64,000 nucleotides of DNA from Hydractinia symbiolongicarpus (GCF_029227915.1 NC_079882.1:20155001-20219000), one strand, 5' to 3'. Counted from the stretch's first letter, positions 49,314 through 61,121 are shown. A program made the numbers and translations. The notes: a model not told the origin generated them from the letters alone.

Positions 49314-49525
49314 TTGCCGACGAGCCTGACGATCAGGACCTCCTGGAGAAAAACACCCGAGAAAAAGGTGTTCCATCACCAGTATTTAGCAGTGAAAAAA
49401 GTAGAAGAGGAAAAGTCAGTCTGTCCGGGCTAGTAAAGTTTATGTTTTGGAATATCCTGCTGCTAAATACAAAAATTGCAATGTTTTTTTCTCAATTTAT
49501 TTATTTCATCGTTTTTGTTACTTAA

Positions 49526-51179
49526 GTATTTACTGTGATAATTTTTTAATAAACGCTTCCCACAACACTACCACCCATTCCCGTTCAAGAGCCTCGAGGA
49601 TAAGAGAATGCCCCATCCACCTTAACACATGCAACGGACACGAAGGTTGCCAACCTGCTTTCCCGATCCACATGTCGTTTTTCAATTACCACTTGTAAAA
49701 ATTGTATGCATTTGGACCTCCCTTAGAAAATATCTTCTGAAGCGAACACCTCTAAGATGGACAAAAATTTTTCCCCGGACGAATCCTATAGGAATTTCTC
49801 ATAACAAAACCTCCAAAGCAGACAATTATGAGCGTTTGAGGCATAATTGACCTTCATAAATCGGAAATTTATATTTCTTTCCTAAGCATGTATTTACAGC
49901 AAGCGATTGTTCGTGTAAAAAAGCAGTCTCTTTTCTTTTTTTCGAATAAATATGTTTACAAGGTACTTCTAACCCACATCCTCCTTCTATGATTCATTAG
50001 AAGTAGTAGATGAAAAGTTCCAGGACGTAATGATGGGCAATAAAAAGAAATAGAAAAAACCGCCTTCCAACCGCCCTTTAATATATTTTCTGGCATATTC
50101 TTTAAAACTTTATTTTGAATAAAAAAAAATTCATAGCGTCGTGTTTAACTTACGTGCACACAATCTGGTGCTGGTGAATGCATAGCGGATTTGCACATGC
50201 CAAAAAAGTTAAAGCGCGTAAAATTTTTTAGCTTTTAGTGAGATTTTGATAGAAAGAGCAGAAACCCTTCACATTCGTTATCAGTATCAATAAAACATGT
50301 TTTTTTTCACTTTGCAAAAACCACTTAATATTACAATATATGTTTAGTAAAACGAAAAAGTAAATAACACTATTCCCGAAAGTACCTATTGGGGAAAAGA
50401 ATTATTCGCAGAAATTTCCAGTTCTTCGCACCTCGATTCTCTGCAGGACCCAATGTATTGAGTGTGTTCTTTGTTGTTTATTTGAAAATATCTTATTTCT
50501 AAAAGCCAACTGATTTTGGTTCTGCTGCAAAATAAAGCATTTTTACACGCAAAAATAAGTTACACATAAAAACATAGGACGTAGAGAAAAAAAATTTGCA
50601 AACTAAAATAGAATTTTTTAGAATAGAATAAAAATTTTTTTTGTGGGTTGCGTTGCTTAACAAATCAAATTTTCAGCATAACCATTTGCCTGTAAGACCC
50701 AAATTCAGTCTTTACAACACAGTTGTTTTATGAGTTTCCACCTGAACAAAATTGTTCAAATACACACAAAAACAACCAGGACTTAAATTATTTCATCACA
50801 GAAAAAAAATATTTTTAATTTATATGAATCATAACTCATTGTTGTCCTAAATCAAAAACACAATTGTGAAATTTGTAATATTATATATAACAACAATGTC
50901 CGTTGAATGTTTTGCAAATGGTCGTACGAGAAAATTAATACACGCGAAATGTAAGTACATGCTTTAATAGTCACTAACTTAGATGTATAACATTAATTAC
51001 ATCAATTCGAGCATAGTGCCATCTTAAAATTTTTGCGGAATAAAATTTGCGAAAATTTATAGAATAAAAAATTCAGACAGCGAAAGATAAAAATTATTTC
51101 AGAACGAAGTAGTTTTTTCTCTTATCACCTCTCCCATGTATATATACATATCGATATATATCATATATCGATGGAAATA
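49526..51179. other. Intergenic, downstream of the P450 pair
   Basis: No supported gene. A palindromic AT block with ATCGATATATATCATATATCGAT lies at about 51148-51172, just past the stop of the first P450. Confidence 0.4.
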
Positions 51180-52660
51180 TCACCGCGATGAAAACTTCAC
51201 CATCAATCCATTATTCGATTTGTGAATGATCTCGAAACATTCTTCAACCTCGTCTTTATGTTGAATGGACGTCAAGTAAAAATTCGACATAACATTAAAT
51301 AAAAAGATCTTTTCCTCCAACATTGCAAACTTCTGACCAACGCAATTCCGAGATCCAGCAGAGAAAGGCACGTAACAATACGGATTTCTTTTCAAGAATT
51401 TCTCCTCACTAAACCGGTCGGGATTAAATCTTTCAGGCTCATCCCAATATTCTGGATTTGAATGTAAGGCATACACATCTAGCCCGATTTCTGTGCCAGA
51501 CGGAATGACATGCTCACCAATTACTGTGTCTTTTTCCACCAAACGCGCAAACAAAGACACGGGAGGATGCAAACGAAGTCCTTCCTTTATGACATATTCC
51601 AAATACTTTAATTCACGTATTTTCTCAATAACGTTTCCGCATCTTGTATCAACACTGTCAATTTCAGCATGTAGTTTTTTTTGCACTTCAGGGTGTCTCC
51701 CAAGAAGATACAGAATCCAGGCCAATCCAGTAGCAGTGGTATCATGCCCCTCAAACATAAATGTATCTACCTCTTCACGTATTCCATCAATATCAATCTC
51801 ACCTTCATCATATAAATCTAGGAGCATGTCAAGGAAAACCTCTTTACGAAGATTAGATTGGTCACTTGTGGATTCTTTTAATTTTTTTCGTGATTTGATA
51901 CGTTTATTGATTACATCAATGGTAAAATCATGCAAGACATTAAGATCTTTGTAATAGCTTTTTCCTGAAGAAGTAAATTTGTATATGAAATTGGACCATA
52001 ACCACGGAGATCTCTGTCGAAGCTGTAAATGGCTGTTCATGGAATGTATAGATTTTCCATATTCGGAAGTCGCACACTGTTGAGAATTAATTTTCACTCC
52101 CATTGCTGTTTCACAAATCACATCTAATGCAGCCAGACTTATTGGTACTTGTACATCAATAGCTTTGCCTGTGTCACATTCAAGTTTAAATTTTGCAACT
52201 AAACTTTCTGAATGTTCCACGAATATGCTTGTAAAATCGTTTAAAATATTAAAATGAAAGGTTGGAGTGATTAATCGCCTTCTTTTTCTCCATTTACTGC
52301 CATAACTTGTTAACAACCCAGAACCAAGCCAGTCGAACAAAATCCAATATAAGTTGGCCTTCCTTAGCATATCTTTGCTGCTGAGAATTGCTTTTGCATA
52401 TTCAACATTTCCAGCAACCAGTGTTGGAACATGTCCAACCCAAACTTTGAAAACGTAATTAAATTTTTTATATGATATTCTTGTATTTGACGAAATAGTT
52501 TATGCGGTTCCCTTTCTAGCATCAAAACACTCCCAAAGAAAGGAACAGTAGGAGGCCCAGGTAGAAATGCCAACTTAGACGTATAGAATTTCCAAAACAA
52601 GTGAATAAATCCATAAGAACAGAAAAGAAGAATTACACCACCAGCCAACGTTTCGATCAT
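51180..52660 (-). pseudogene. CYP4-type cytochrome P450, intronless, frameshifted copy
   Basis: The frame from ATG 52660 (MIETLAGGVILLF, a membrane anchor) runs to about 52465. The rest (NYVFKVWVGHVP onward, to the stop at 51180) is in another frame. Alignment to the intact neighbour puts two extra bases at about 52455-52470, in an A/T run. Otherwise it is a full P450: the CYP4 signature EVDTFMFEGHDTT including the Glu that esterifies heme, ExxR as EGLR, PERF, and the heme loop FSAGSRNCVGQ (Cys codon 51342-51344). Everything after the shift is open and conserved, so a sequencing error or very recent loss is as likely as an old pseudogene. Expected role: monooxygenase of fatty acids or xenobiotics on the ER membrane. 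An acceptor-like TAG lies 16 bases upstream of the ATG. Confidence 0.85.
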
Positions 52661-54109
52661 TTTGTGTTGCTTAGTACTATAATGAAGAAATATATTCCAT
52701 TTAAATAACACAGGTTAGATATTTGATCTGTGTTTTTTTACTAACGGTGCAGTAACTGTAACTAACTAAATACACAGATGATATAAGTTGAAAAGTATAG
52801 TGTACCACACAAAGCTTCTAAATAATTCTAAAAACTAAATACAAAAGATATATAATCATTTGTTTTATAAACCGTTAAAATAAATTCTGCAAGGACGTTT
52901 AATAAACCTTAATTTGATGCACGCACGTTTTTGTTTTTCATTTTTACATATAAAGTAAAAAACCTGATTATCCTCAAAAAATAGTGAAAAATTGGAATTT
53001 TTATAGCATTTTCAAAAAGAGTAATGATAAAGGGGAAAATAGAAGGCTTTTGAACAAGCCATGTAAGTCGTCCTCTTAAAGCTAAATCAACTTAAATTTG
53101 GTACACATAACAAATTCACCTTTCTGACCACAACCACTCACAACAATTCTGTTTATTTCTAATACTGAAGAAAACGTACAATACGAGAAAGGTCTACAAG
53201 AAAAGTATTTTTTAATTACGAGATGTTATTTGTTCATCTTCGATTTCTCAAATATCACTTTCACAGTAAAAAAGCGTAAACACATTTTGCGAAGTGGCAT
53301 AAGATGTTAAAAAAATTAAACACAATAAAATGCAAAAAAATATAACTTTAGGTCTTGGTAATCCTAAGAAAAATAAAATACAGTTAAAAACATGCTGTAA
53401 ATTGACAACGCATTTGTAGTAGAAAATTTCGTTATCAAAAACCTAATTATTAGCAAACAACTTCTGTAAGTTCGTTTAAAAAAATATTCATAAAGAGATT
53501 TACTAGTTAACACTGTCAAAATTCTTATATCATTAAGGAAAAAATAAGAGTAAAAAGTATAATTTTTTAAATTTTACCTCTAAAACAGGACATATATTTG
53601 CAGGCATATAGTAAGGATACAGTATGTAGTTTCTCAAAAATTTGATATAAACAATAAAAGAATTACTGCACCACAAAGCAAACTTTTGCTTGCGGGAGCA
53701 AAATCCTATGTTATAGAAACTTGCTACTATCATAATTGACTACGTGCATTTGCAGTGATAGTACTACAAAATTATTGAGTAAAATTTTAACAATTACTAT
53801 ATTCGTATTTTCCAAAAAAATGAAAAAGTTTAAAAATAAATCTTTTCAGCATAAGGACCTTTGGAAGCAGAAAGGACATCTAGATATAATGCTAAAATTA
53901 CATTCTCTTTTTATTTGTTTAAAATGATGAAAACAGTTTCATGTGTGAAATGCATTCTAAAAAATAACTCCTGTTCACAAAACTTACAAAAAAAAATTCT
54001 ACCTGCAATGTCATCTAAAAATCATGTATTTTATTGCATTATATATTTGACTGTACCAAATTGTTCGTTAACATGCATACAAAATGTAGCACATCATATA
54101 CATCTATGG
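52661..54109. other. Spacer between the tandem P450 genes
   Basis: 1.45 kb of AT-rich DNA that must hold the promoter of the left copy and the 3' end of the right copy. No other gene or clear repeat. Confidence 0.45.
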
Positions 54110-55585
54110 TCAGCGTGAGAAAAATTTAATCATCAACCCATTACCTGACCTATGAATAATTTCAAAGCAATGCTGTACATCATCTTCTTCTTGAATTGAT
54201 TCCAAACGAAACTTTGACATGACATGGAACAACAAAATCTTTTCCTCTCTCATTGCAAATTTTTGACCAATGCAATTGCGATAGCCTGCAGAAAATGGTA
54301 CGAAACAATATGGATGTCTTTTTAAAATATCATCATCAAGAAATCGATCAGGTATGAATTCTTCAGGCTCATCCCAGTAATTTTCATTATGGTGTAGAGC
54401 CATAACTGCAACACCTAATTCTGTTCGTTTTGGAAAAACATTGTTGTTAATCACAGTATCTTCTTCCAACATGCGTGCAAATAAAGCAACCGGAGGATGC
54501 AAACGAAGCCCTTCCTTAATAACACCTTCCAAATACTTCAACTCAAGAATTTTTTTTTCCAAGTTCTCTGATGCATCAACCTTATCAATTTCGGAATGCA
54601 ATTTTCTTTGTATTTCAGGATGTCTTCCCAGAAGGTAAAGAATCCAACTCAATCCAGCTGATATGGTATCGTGTCCTTCAAACATAAATGTATCTACTTC
54701 TTCACGTATTCCATCAATATCAATCTCACCTTCATCATATAAATCTAGGAGCATGTCAAGGAAAACCTTTTTACGAGGATTAGATTGGTCACTTGTGGAT
54801 TCTTTTAATATTTTTCGTGATTTGATACGTTTATTGATTATATCAATTGTGAAATCATGCAAAACATTAAGATCTTTGTAATAACTCTTTCCTGAAGAAG
54901 TCTGTTTATATATGAAATCTGGCCACAACCATGGAGACCTCTGTCGAAGCTGTAAATGGCTGTTCATAGAATGTACAGATTTTGCATACTGGGAAGTCGT
55001 ACACTGTTGAGAATTAATTTTCACTCCCATTGCTGTTTCACAAATCACATCCAATGCAGCAAGACTTATTGGTACTTGTACATCAATAGCTTGGCCTGTG
55101 TCACATTCAAGTTTAAAACTTTCAACTAAACCTTTGGAATGTTCCATAAATATGCTCATGAAATCGTTTAAAATATTAAAATGAAAGGTTGGAGTGATTA
55201 ATCGCCTTCTTTTTATCCATTTACTACCATAACTTGTTAACAAACCAGTACCAAGCCATTCACAAAGAGACCAATATAAAGTTGATTTCTTTATCATATC
55301 TTTACTGCTTAGTATCTCAGCAACATAATCAATGTTAGAAGAAAATATCAATGGCACATAACCAATCCATATAACAAACGTGTCACCATAAGTGTTAAAG
55401 AAATTTTGAAACTGGTAAAACAATTTGTAAGGTTCATGTTCCAGAAGTAACACGTGGCCAACGAATGGAATTGATGGCGGGCTTGGTAGAAATGATAATT
55501 TAGATGTGTATAACTTCCAAGAGATATGCAAGAATATGCATGAACATACCAATGCAGCTGCAGTGCCTAAGATAATTCCAATCAT
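54110..55585 (-). CDS. CYP4-type cytochrome P450, intact and intronless
   Basis: 491 residues in one exon. MIGIILGTAAALVCSCIFLH is the N-terminal ER anchor, followed by the proline-rich hinge LPSPPSIPF. The I-helix carries EVDTFMFEGHDT (near residue 300), the CYP4 signature with the heme-linked Glu. ExxR is EGLR, the meander reads DEPEEFIPDRF, and the heme loop is FSAGYRNCIGQ with ligand Cys438. CYP4 enzymes usually have Pro in the loop (FSAGPRNC); here it is Tyr, and Ser in the neighbour. The most likely activity is omega-hydroxylation of fatty acids or eicosanoids, by family only. Lack of introns is notable and suggests an ancestral retrocopy that later duplicated in tandem. An acceptor-like TTTTGTAG lies 40 bases upstream of the ATG. 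Confidence 0.93.
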   Translation of the reverse strand: MIGIILGTAAALVCSCIFLHISWKLYTSKLSFLPSPPSIPFVGHVLLLEHEPYKLFYQFQNFFNTYGDTFVIWIGYVPLIFSSNIDYVAEILSSKDMIKKSTLYWSLCEWLGTGLLTSYGSKWIKRRRLITPTFHFNILNDFMSIFMEHSKGLVESFKLECDTGQAIDVQVPISLAALDVICETAMGVKINSQQCTTSQYAKSVHSMNSHLQLRQRSPWLWPDFIYKQTSSGKSYYKDLNVLHDFTIDIINKRIKSRKILKESTSDQSNPRKKVFLDMLLDLYDEGEIDIDGIREEVDTFMFEGHDTISAGLSWILYLLGRHPEIQRKLHSEIDKVDASENLEKKILELKYLEGVIKEGLRLHPPVALFARMLEEDTVINNNVFPKRTELGVAVMALHHNENYWDEPEEFIPDRFLDDDILKRHPYCFVPFSAGYRNCIGQKFAMREEKILLFHVMSKFRLESIQEEDDVQHCFEIIHRSGNGLMIKFFSR

Positions 55586-55732
55586 CTTGCTTAACAGTGT
55601 TGTTGTATTAAATGTTAAGAGTCATCTACAAAATTAGAAAAAGATATTTACTATGTACAGCTTAAATATCCTATTTTGGTAGTAAACATATGAAAACAGT
55701 TTTGTACACAGTATGTGCTGAGTCTTTCTGGG

Positions 55733-56150
55733 GGTGAATACTTACTGAGATTTATATTGATCTATTAGACACATGTATGTTAAAATTTTAGGTCCCATAC
55801 TATTCAGAGCATTAAATATATGCCATTACTTGAGACCATCACCCTGAAACCCTTATATTAAATTTAATGCTTGGTTTGGATGATAATCCTTAGAACTTGC
55901 AACTCACAACACAACTTGAGGTTCGGACACATGATCTACCTGATTTCCTGATTTTTTGGATTTGACCCGAAAATCAGAAAAAAAGTATTTTTTGGCAATT
56001 TTTGGCATTTGTTCAAGGACATTATGCAAAAAATGTTTTTATATAATACTTTAAACAGAATATAAAATTTATTCTAGAGCTTTAACGTAATTGAATTATA
56101 AGCAGATAATGGTTTTTGGCAAAATTTAAGTTTCTGATATATAATGTCAG
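55733..56150. mobile_element. piggyBac-like element, copy 3, decayed
   Basis: It shares ordered blocks with the copy at 16779-17477: GATCTATTAGACACATG, TTTTAGGTCCCATAC, CTTAGAACTTG, GATTTGACCCGAAAATCAG, TTTTTGGCAATTTTTGGC and AAGCAGATAATGG. The terminal CCCTATTCGG repeats are gone, so borders are approximate. It lies between the intact P450 promoter and the LINE. Confidence 0.6.
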
Positions 56151-56585
56151 AAGAAGAAAAATACACATGTATCACTCACCTTCACCTCATTTTTCTTTTT
56201 TTAAGCCCCTTAATCGCAAAAACAATAACGTAATTATTATGCATTATTCCAAACCGCTAAAAGGTATCTATGCTTCTGGCAATTCAATTTTAATAGAGAA
56301 ATAAATCCAACATGAACATCAAAATCAATATTTTCTTACATTGTTGAATATATAGATGAGTTGCAAACATTTATATACAAATTCCACATATGCACATGCA
56401 TCCTGACAGGCAAGAAAAGAATAACCACATAATATACACCAAATTGGCTATTATCAAGCAAGACATCGTAGCGAACGGACGTGTTCATAAGCTATAAGCG
56501 GATGTAAAACTTCTCTATCTACAACGGGGAGTGATTAGAATAATAAACTTAAATAAATAAATAGTTAATTTCAAATAAAGATATA

Positions 56586-57359
56586 ATGGCTTCGTCTTTT
56601 ACACTTGCCAACTTAAGTGACATTGTGGGAAAATCTAAATCACAAATTGATAAATTCACAAAGCCAGATTTGGTTCAATTTTTGATAAAAGTTCAGGATG
56701 AAGTGAAAGAAAAGGTTGGGCTGAAAGAAATAAAAGACAGCGTAGATGAAATCAAAAATAATGTTCTTAAACGAATTCTCGACGACAACAAAAATATGAA
56801 AAAAAGAATTAGATTACTTGAAAAGGAAAACGACGAAATTTACGAATCTCAAATTAACCTTGAAATGAAGATTAACGCCCAGGACCAATACTCCAGAAGA
56901 AATAATCTGGAAATCATTGGCATATCAGATGATATCGCTGATCGAAATCTCGAAGCAAAGGTAATAAGCATTCTTCAGGAAATCGGTGTTAACTGTGATT
57001 GTAACGAAATTGAGGCTTGTCATCGCCTACCAAAGTCAAAGAGGGAAAGAGACTCGAAATTTCCAAAGCGCACTATAGTTAGGTTCGTCAACAGGAAAAA
57101 GGCTGAAAAAGCGCTCGAAAACCGTAAAAAGTTGAAAGACAGTGTAAATCATCGTAAAGTTGTTATTTCAGATAATCTTTGCCCAGCTTATAAAGCCCTG
57201 TTGGGAATGAGCAGTCAATTATATCACGAAGGTAGAATTGCATCATCTTGGTCTTGGAAGGGTAATGTTTTTATTAAACCAAATATAACAGATGAACCTT
57301 TTAAAATTTTTCACGTAAGCGACTTAGATTATTATTATGACGATGTTTCCTTGGAATAA
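56586..57359 (+). CDS. LINE ORF1 protein (RNA-binding, coiled coil)
   Basis: 257 residues. Residues about 30-100 are rich in charged heptads and likely form a coiled coil for oligomerisation. It is followed by DQYSRRNNLEIIGI (100-113), the hallmark of the ORF1/transposase-22 type RRM-like domain, and a basic part with RTIVRFVNRKKAEKALENRK. Such proteins coat the LINE RNA. The start is the first ATG after a stop-rich leader. Confidence 0.85.
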   Translation: MASSFTLANLSDIVGKSKSQIDKFTKPDLVQFLIKVQDEVKEKVGLKEIKDSVDEIKNNVLKRILDDNKNMKKRIRLLEKENDEIYESQINLEMKINAQDQYSRRNNLEIIGISDDIADRNLEAKVISILQEIGVNCDCNEIEACHRLPKSKRERDSKFPKRTIVRFVNRKKAEKALENRKKLKDSVNHRKVVISDNLCPAYKALLGMSSQLYHEGRIASSWSWKGNVFIKPNITDEPFKIFHVSDLDYYYDDVSLE

Positions 57360-57400
57360 GGTAAATTTTTAAACGTGTCTTTTTCGCGCCAAAAAAAGGC

Positions 57401-57401
<1 letters not shown>

Positions 57402-57464
<63 letters not shown>
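57402..57464. repeat. Poly(T) run of 63 bases inside the LINE
   Basis: An uninterrupted T homopolymer lies between ORF1 and ORF2, followed by (ATTT)n at about 57483-57503. It is U-rich in the sense RNA. Length may be affected by sequencing. It could also be the reversed poly(A) tail of a small insertion, but no second border is visible. Confidence 0.9.
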
Positions 57465-57737
57465 CGTTCACTCGATTTAATAATTTATTTATTTATTTAT
57501 TTTTGCGCGCTTGCTTGCTGAATCGGTCATAAATATCAATTTTCACTCCCCTGTAGTTTATCATCTTGTCTAGCTTTTGAAACGCTAAACACATCTTTTG
57601 ACACATCCCATTGTCATTTTGTGTGTTGTGTCATTTCCTGCTTGTTTTCGTCTGCTCTCATACGTGATTATCTTGTTTCTATAGGCTTGTTGATAATTTT
57701 TGTGTGATATTTTTATGTTCTGTGTGTTCACTTAAAA

Positions 57738-60700
57738 ATGATAAATTTTCCGTGTGGTGTCTGTGGAAAGTCTGTTAATTCAAATCATAAGGCTATTCAG
57801 TGTGATATTTGTAAATTCTGGATTCATATTAAATGCAATGGTCTCAATGCTGATGATTATATATCTCTCCAAAACTCTGATGAACTTTGGTTCTGTTGTA
57901 AATGTATCAACAAAATTCTCCCCTTTGGCTCAACAACTCCCCCCTTAGTTTATGACAAGAGTCTTTCCTCTATGGAAATGAAAAGGTTTCTCTCCCAGCT
58001 CAACTCTATTGAAATCAACGAGGTCCCCCATCCTGAAACCATGGGTGGTGTAAACTGCAAATATTACGATCCAATTGAATTCTCTGCCCTTCAAGTTAAT
58101 TCTGATAAATTCTCCCTTTTTCATATGAATATCGCCTCTCTGTCTAAACATATTGATGAACTAAAGATTCTGTTAGGTCAACTTGGGCATGACTTCAGTG
58201 TTATTGGTATCACTGAGACCAAATTCCAGACTAAAATCCCACCTATTAACTGCGATCTATCGGGTTATTCCTTCACGCACACACCTACTGAAGGTGAAAA
58301 GGGTGGTGCTCTTTTGTACATCCCTAATCACTTGCAATTTATTGAACGTCCCGACCTGGATACTCTTGCATATAAAAGCAAGGAGCTTGAATCTAAATTC
58401 ATTGAAATTATACGGGCCAAAGATAGAAACATGATTGTTGGATGCATCTACAGACATCCCTCGATGTCTGTTGATGAGTTCAACAATCATTTTTTATTGC
58501 CTCTTCTTGAGAAAGCGTCTTCAGATAACAAGTCTATCTTCCTCCTTGGAGACTTTAATATTGACCTTCTAAAGTCTGAAACAGTCAAAGAAGTGTCCGA
58601 TTACATCGATATTACTTCGCAATTTAACTTACTCCCGCATATAATTCTTCCCACAAGAGTTACTGAAGTTTCTAGCACGATTATTGATAATATTTATTTT
58701 AGTTCAGCCAAGTGGGACACTGTGTCTGGTAATATTATAAGTTCAATATCTGACCATTTCCCTCAGTTCTTAGTCTTAAAAAACTTGTCTGCAATCAATC
58801 CTTTGCACACCTCTGATGATATATTTGTTCATGACTGGAAGAAATTTCATCACAATGACTTTCTCACCGAACTTCACAATAAAAATTGGGATGATATCCT
58901 ACAATTGAATGTAGATGATCCCAACTTATCGTTTAACAATTTTTACAATTGTATCAACAGTCTATTGGTCAATCATGCTCCTCTAAAAAAAACATGCAAC
59001 AAAAAAAGAAAAAAAAAATCCAATCCTTGGATTACTAATGGTATCCTTACCTCAATAATCAAAAGAGACCATCTGCATAAATGCTTTTTAAGAGAGAAAG
59101 ATCCACTTTTAAAGTCTTCCTTGCTAGAGAGTTTTAAAAAGTACCGCAACAAAATTGTATCTCTATGTAGAATGAGTAAGAGTAATTTCCTCAATAAATA
59201 TTTTAGCAATAACCAAAAAAATATTGGCAATATTTGGAAAGGGGTTAAAAATATTATTTCTGTTCGTTCTTCTGTTTCTGCTTCTCCCACCTGTATGAAC
59301 ATTAATAACTCTGTTGTAACTGATCCAGTGACAATTGCTAATTCTTTTAATGATTACTTTGCTTCAATTGCAGATAACATCAGAATGAATATCCCGTTCA
59401 CTCGAAAACATTTCTCCTCTTTTCTAAAAAATTCTACTTCTAATTCGATGTTTCTTTCACCAACTGATGATTTAGAAGTTCTGCATTGCATTTCTTCCCT
59501 TGACCCTGGTAAATCTTCTGGGCCATTCAGTATTCCTGCCCATATTTTAACTCTTGTTAAATCTGAATTATCTATACCACTTTCAAAACTTATTAATTTG
59601 TCTTTCACAACTGGTATTTTTCCTACAAACCTAAAAACTGCCAAGACCATCCCTATTTATAAAAAAGGGTCCAAATTAGAATTAACAAATTACCGACCTA
59701 TATCCTTACTCTCAAATATTGATAAAATATATGAAAAAATCATATACAAACGAGTGTATGGTTTTCTCGAAGCAAACAACGCCCTCTACAAGCATCAATT
59801 TGGCTTTAGGAAAAATTACTCGACTTCTCAAACACTTCTGAACATCTCTCAAAAAATTATGGATGCTCTTGATAAAGGAAGTTATGCATGTGGAGTGTTC
59901 ATTGATCTTCAAAAGGCTTTTGATACGGTTGATCATGAAATTTTGCTTAAAAAGCTTTTTCACTATGGAATTCGTGGTACCCCACTCTCACTATTTAAGT
60001 CTTACTTAACAGGACGTCAACAGTTTGTATCCATCAATGGAAATATATCAACTAGTAATCTTATCAGGCATGGTGTCCCTCAGGGCTCTGTTTTAGGACC
60101 TCTTTTATTTTTAATTTATATTAACGACCTGCATTGTTCAATTAATTTTTCTTTGGTGCATCACTTTGCTGATGACACCAATCTCTTAAACTTCAGTAAA
60201 TCTTTGAAACAACTGGCCAAACAAATGAATTTTGACCTCAAGCTTCTTTGCCATTGGCTCAATGCCAATAAAATTTCTCTTAATGCTAGTAAGACTGAGT
60301 ACATTGTTTTTAAACATACACGGAAACCTCTTAATTACGATTTTAGGCTTTTTATCAATGGTAAAAGGCTTATACCTAGTAATTGTATTAAATATCTTGG
60401 TGTTCTATTAGATTCTGATTTAAGCTGGAAGTCTCAGATCAATGATACTGTTGCTAAGCTCAAGAGGGCCAATGGAGCTTTAGCTAAACTTCGTCACTTT
60501 GTGCCTTTAAATGTTCTTATTCTAGTTTACTATGCCATTTTTCATTCACACTTGCAATATTGTAATCAAATTTGGGGTCAGCCAAACAGTCTTGATGTTA
60601 ATCGTATTACTGTTTTGCAAAATTTTGCTATTAGACTCATGTCTTTTGAATCTCGAAGAGCATCATCCAGTCACCTGTATGGTAATCTTGAGCTCCTCAA

Positions 60701-61007
60701 ATTCTCTGATATTGTCAAATGTCACAATATTCTATTTTTACATAAACTATTTCATGAAAAATTGCCTGCTTCTATCCTTAATACATTTGCGGTTGACTTC
60801 ACCCATGCTCAAGGCACTCGGGCAGAGAAAATTGGTTTGATCAATCTCCCTACCTTTAATACTATTTCTTTTGGTAAAAACTCAATTAGATTTAATGCCA
60901 TTAATTCCTGGAATAAATTGCAGTCTTTAATGACTAGAAAATTTGTCTCCCTTGATTATTTTAATCTTAGAAGTGATCTGAAAAAGTACTTTGTTTCCTC
61001 TTACTAA
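57738..61007 (+). CDS. LINE ORF2: PHD finger, endonuclease, reverse transcriptase
   Basis: 1089 residues, fully open. Residues 6-56 form a PHD finger with C4HC3 spacing (C6, C9, C22, C25, H30, C33, C53, C56). The APE-like endonuclease starts at about 125: HMN with Asn131, ITETK with Glu160, LLGDFNID, and SDH at its end. The RT has NYRPISLL, FIDLQKAFDTVDH, GVPQGSVLGPLLFLIYIND and the catalytic FADD at 810-813, then CIKYLGVLLD. The tail ends with the LINE-typical FNAINSWNKL. The protein nicks genomic DNA and primes reverse transcription there. All catalytic residues that can be judged by eye are present, which argues for recent activity. Confidence 0.95.
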   Translation: MINFPCGVCGKSVNSNHKAIQCDICKFWIHIKCNGLNADDYISLQNSDELWFCCKCINKILPFGSTTPPLVYDKSLSSMEMKRFLSQLNSIEINEVPHPETMGGVNCKYYDPIEFSALQVNSDKFSLFHMNIASLSKHIDELKILLGQLGHDFSVIGITETKFQTKIPPINCDLSGYSFTHTPTEGEKGGALLYIPNHLQFIERPDLDTLAYKSKELESKFIEIIRAKDRNMIVGCIYRHPSMSVDEFNNHFLLPLLEKASSDNKSIFLLGDFNIDLLKSETVKEVSDYIDITSQFNLLPHIILPTRVTEVSSTIIDNIYFSSAKWDTVSGNIISSISDHFPQFLVLKNLSAINPLHTSDDIFVHDWKKFHHNDFLTELHNKNWDDILQLNVDDPNLSFNNFYNCINSLLVNHAPLKKTCNKKRKKKSNPWITNGILTSIIKRDHLHKCFLREKDPLLKSSLLESFKKYRNKIVSLCRMSKSNFLNKYFSNNQKNIGNIWKGVKNIISVRSSVSASPTCMNINNSVVTDPVTIANSFNDYFASIADNIRMNIPFTRKHFSSFLKNSTSNSMFLSPTDDLEVLHCISSLDPGKSSGPFSIPAHILTLVKSELSIPLSKLINLSFTTGIFPTNLKTAKTIPIYKKGSKLELTNYRPISLLSNIDKIYEKIIYKRVYGFLEANNALYKHQFGFRKNYSTSQTLLNISQKIMDALDKGSYACGVFIDLQKAFDTVDHEILLKKLFHYGIRGTPLSLFKSYLTGRQQFVSINGNISTSNLIRHGVPQGSVLGPLLFLIYINDLHCSINFSLVHHFADDTNLLNFSKSLKQLAKQMNFDLKLLCHWLNANKISLNASKTEYIVFKHTRKPLNYDFRLFINGKRLIPSNCIKYLGVLLDSDLSWKSQINDTVAKLKRANGALAKLRHFVPLNVLILVYYAIFHSHLQYCNQIWGQPNSLDVNRITVLQNFAIRLMSFESRRASSSHLYGNLELLKFSDIVKCHNILFLHKLFHEKLPASILNTFAVDFTHAQGTRAEKIGLINLPTFNTISFGKNSIRFNAINSWNKLQSLMTRKFVSLDYFNLRSDLKKYFVSSY

Positions 61008-61121
61008 TCCTTCCTGAATTGTCAGACTTGGCCATTTGTTTCCCGCATGGTTGTTTATCATTTGACCCACTTTTATGTGTGTGTTGTTTTGTGCGTCTCG
61101 TATCGTTTACTGTAATTGTCC

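Noticed and set aside
49052-49525. 157-codon plus-strand frame
   Set aside because: It spans diverged direct repeats and no domain is visible; more likely repeat-derived.
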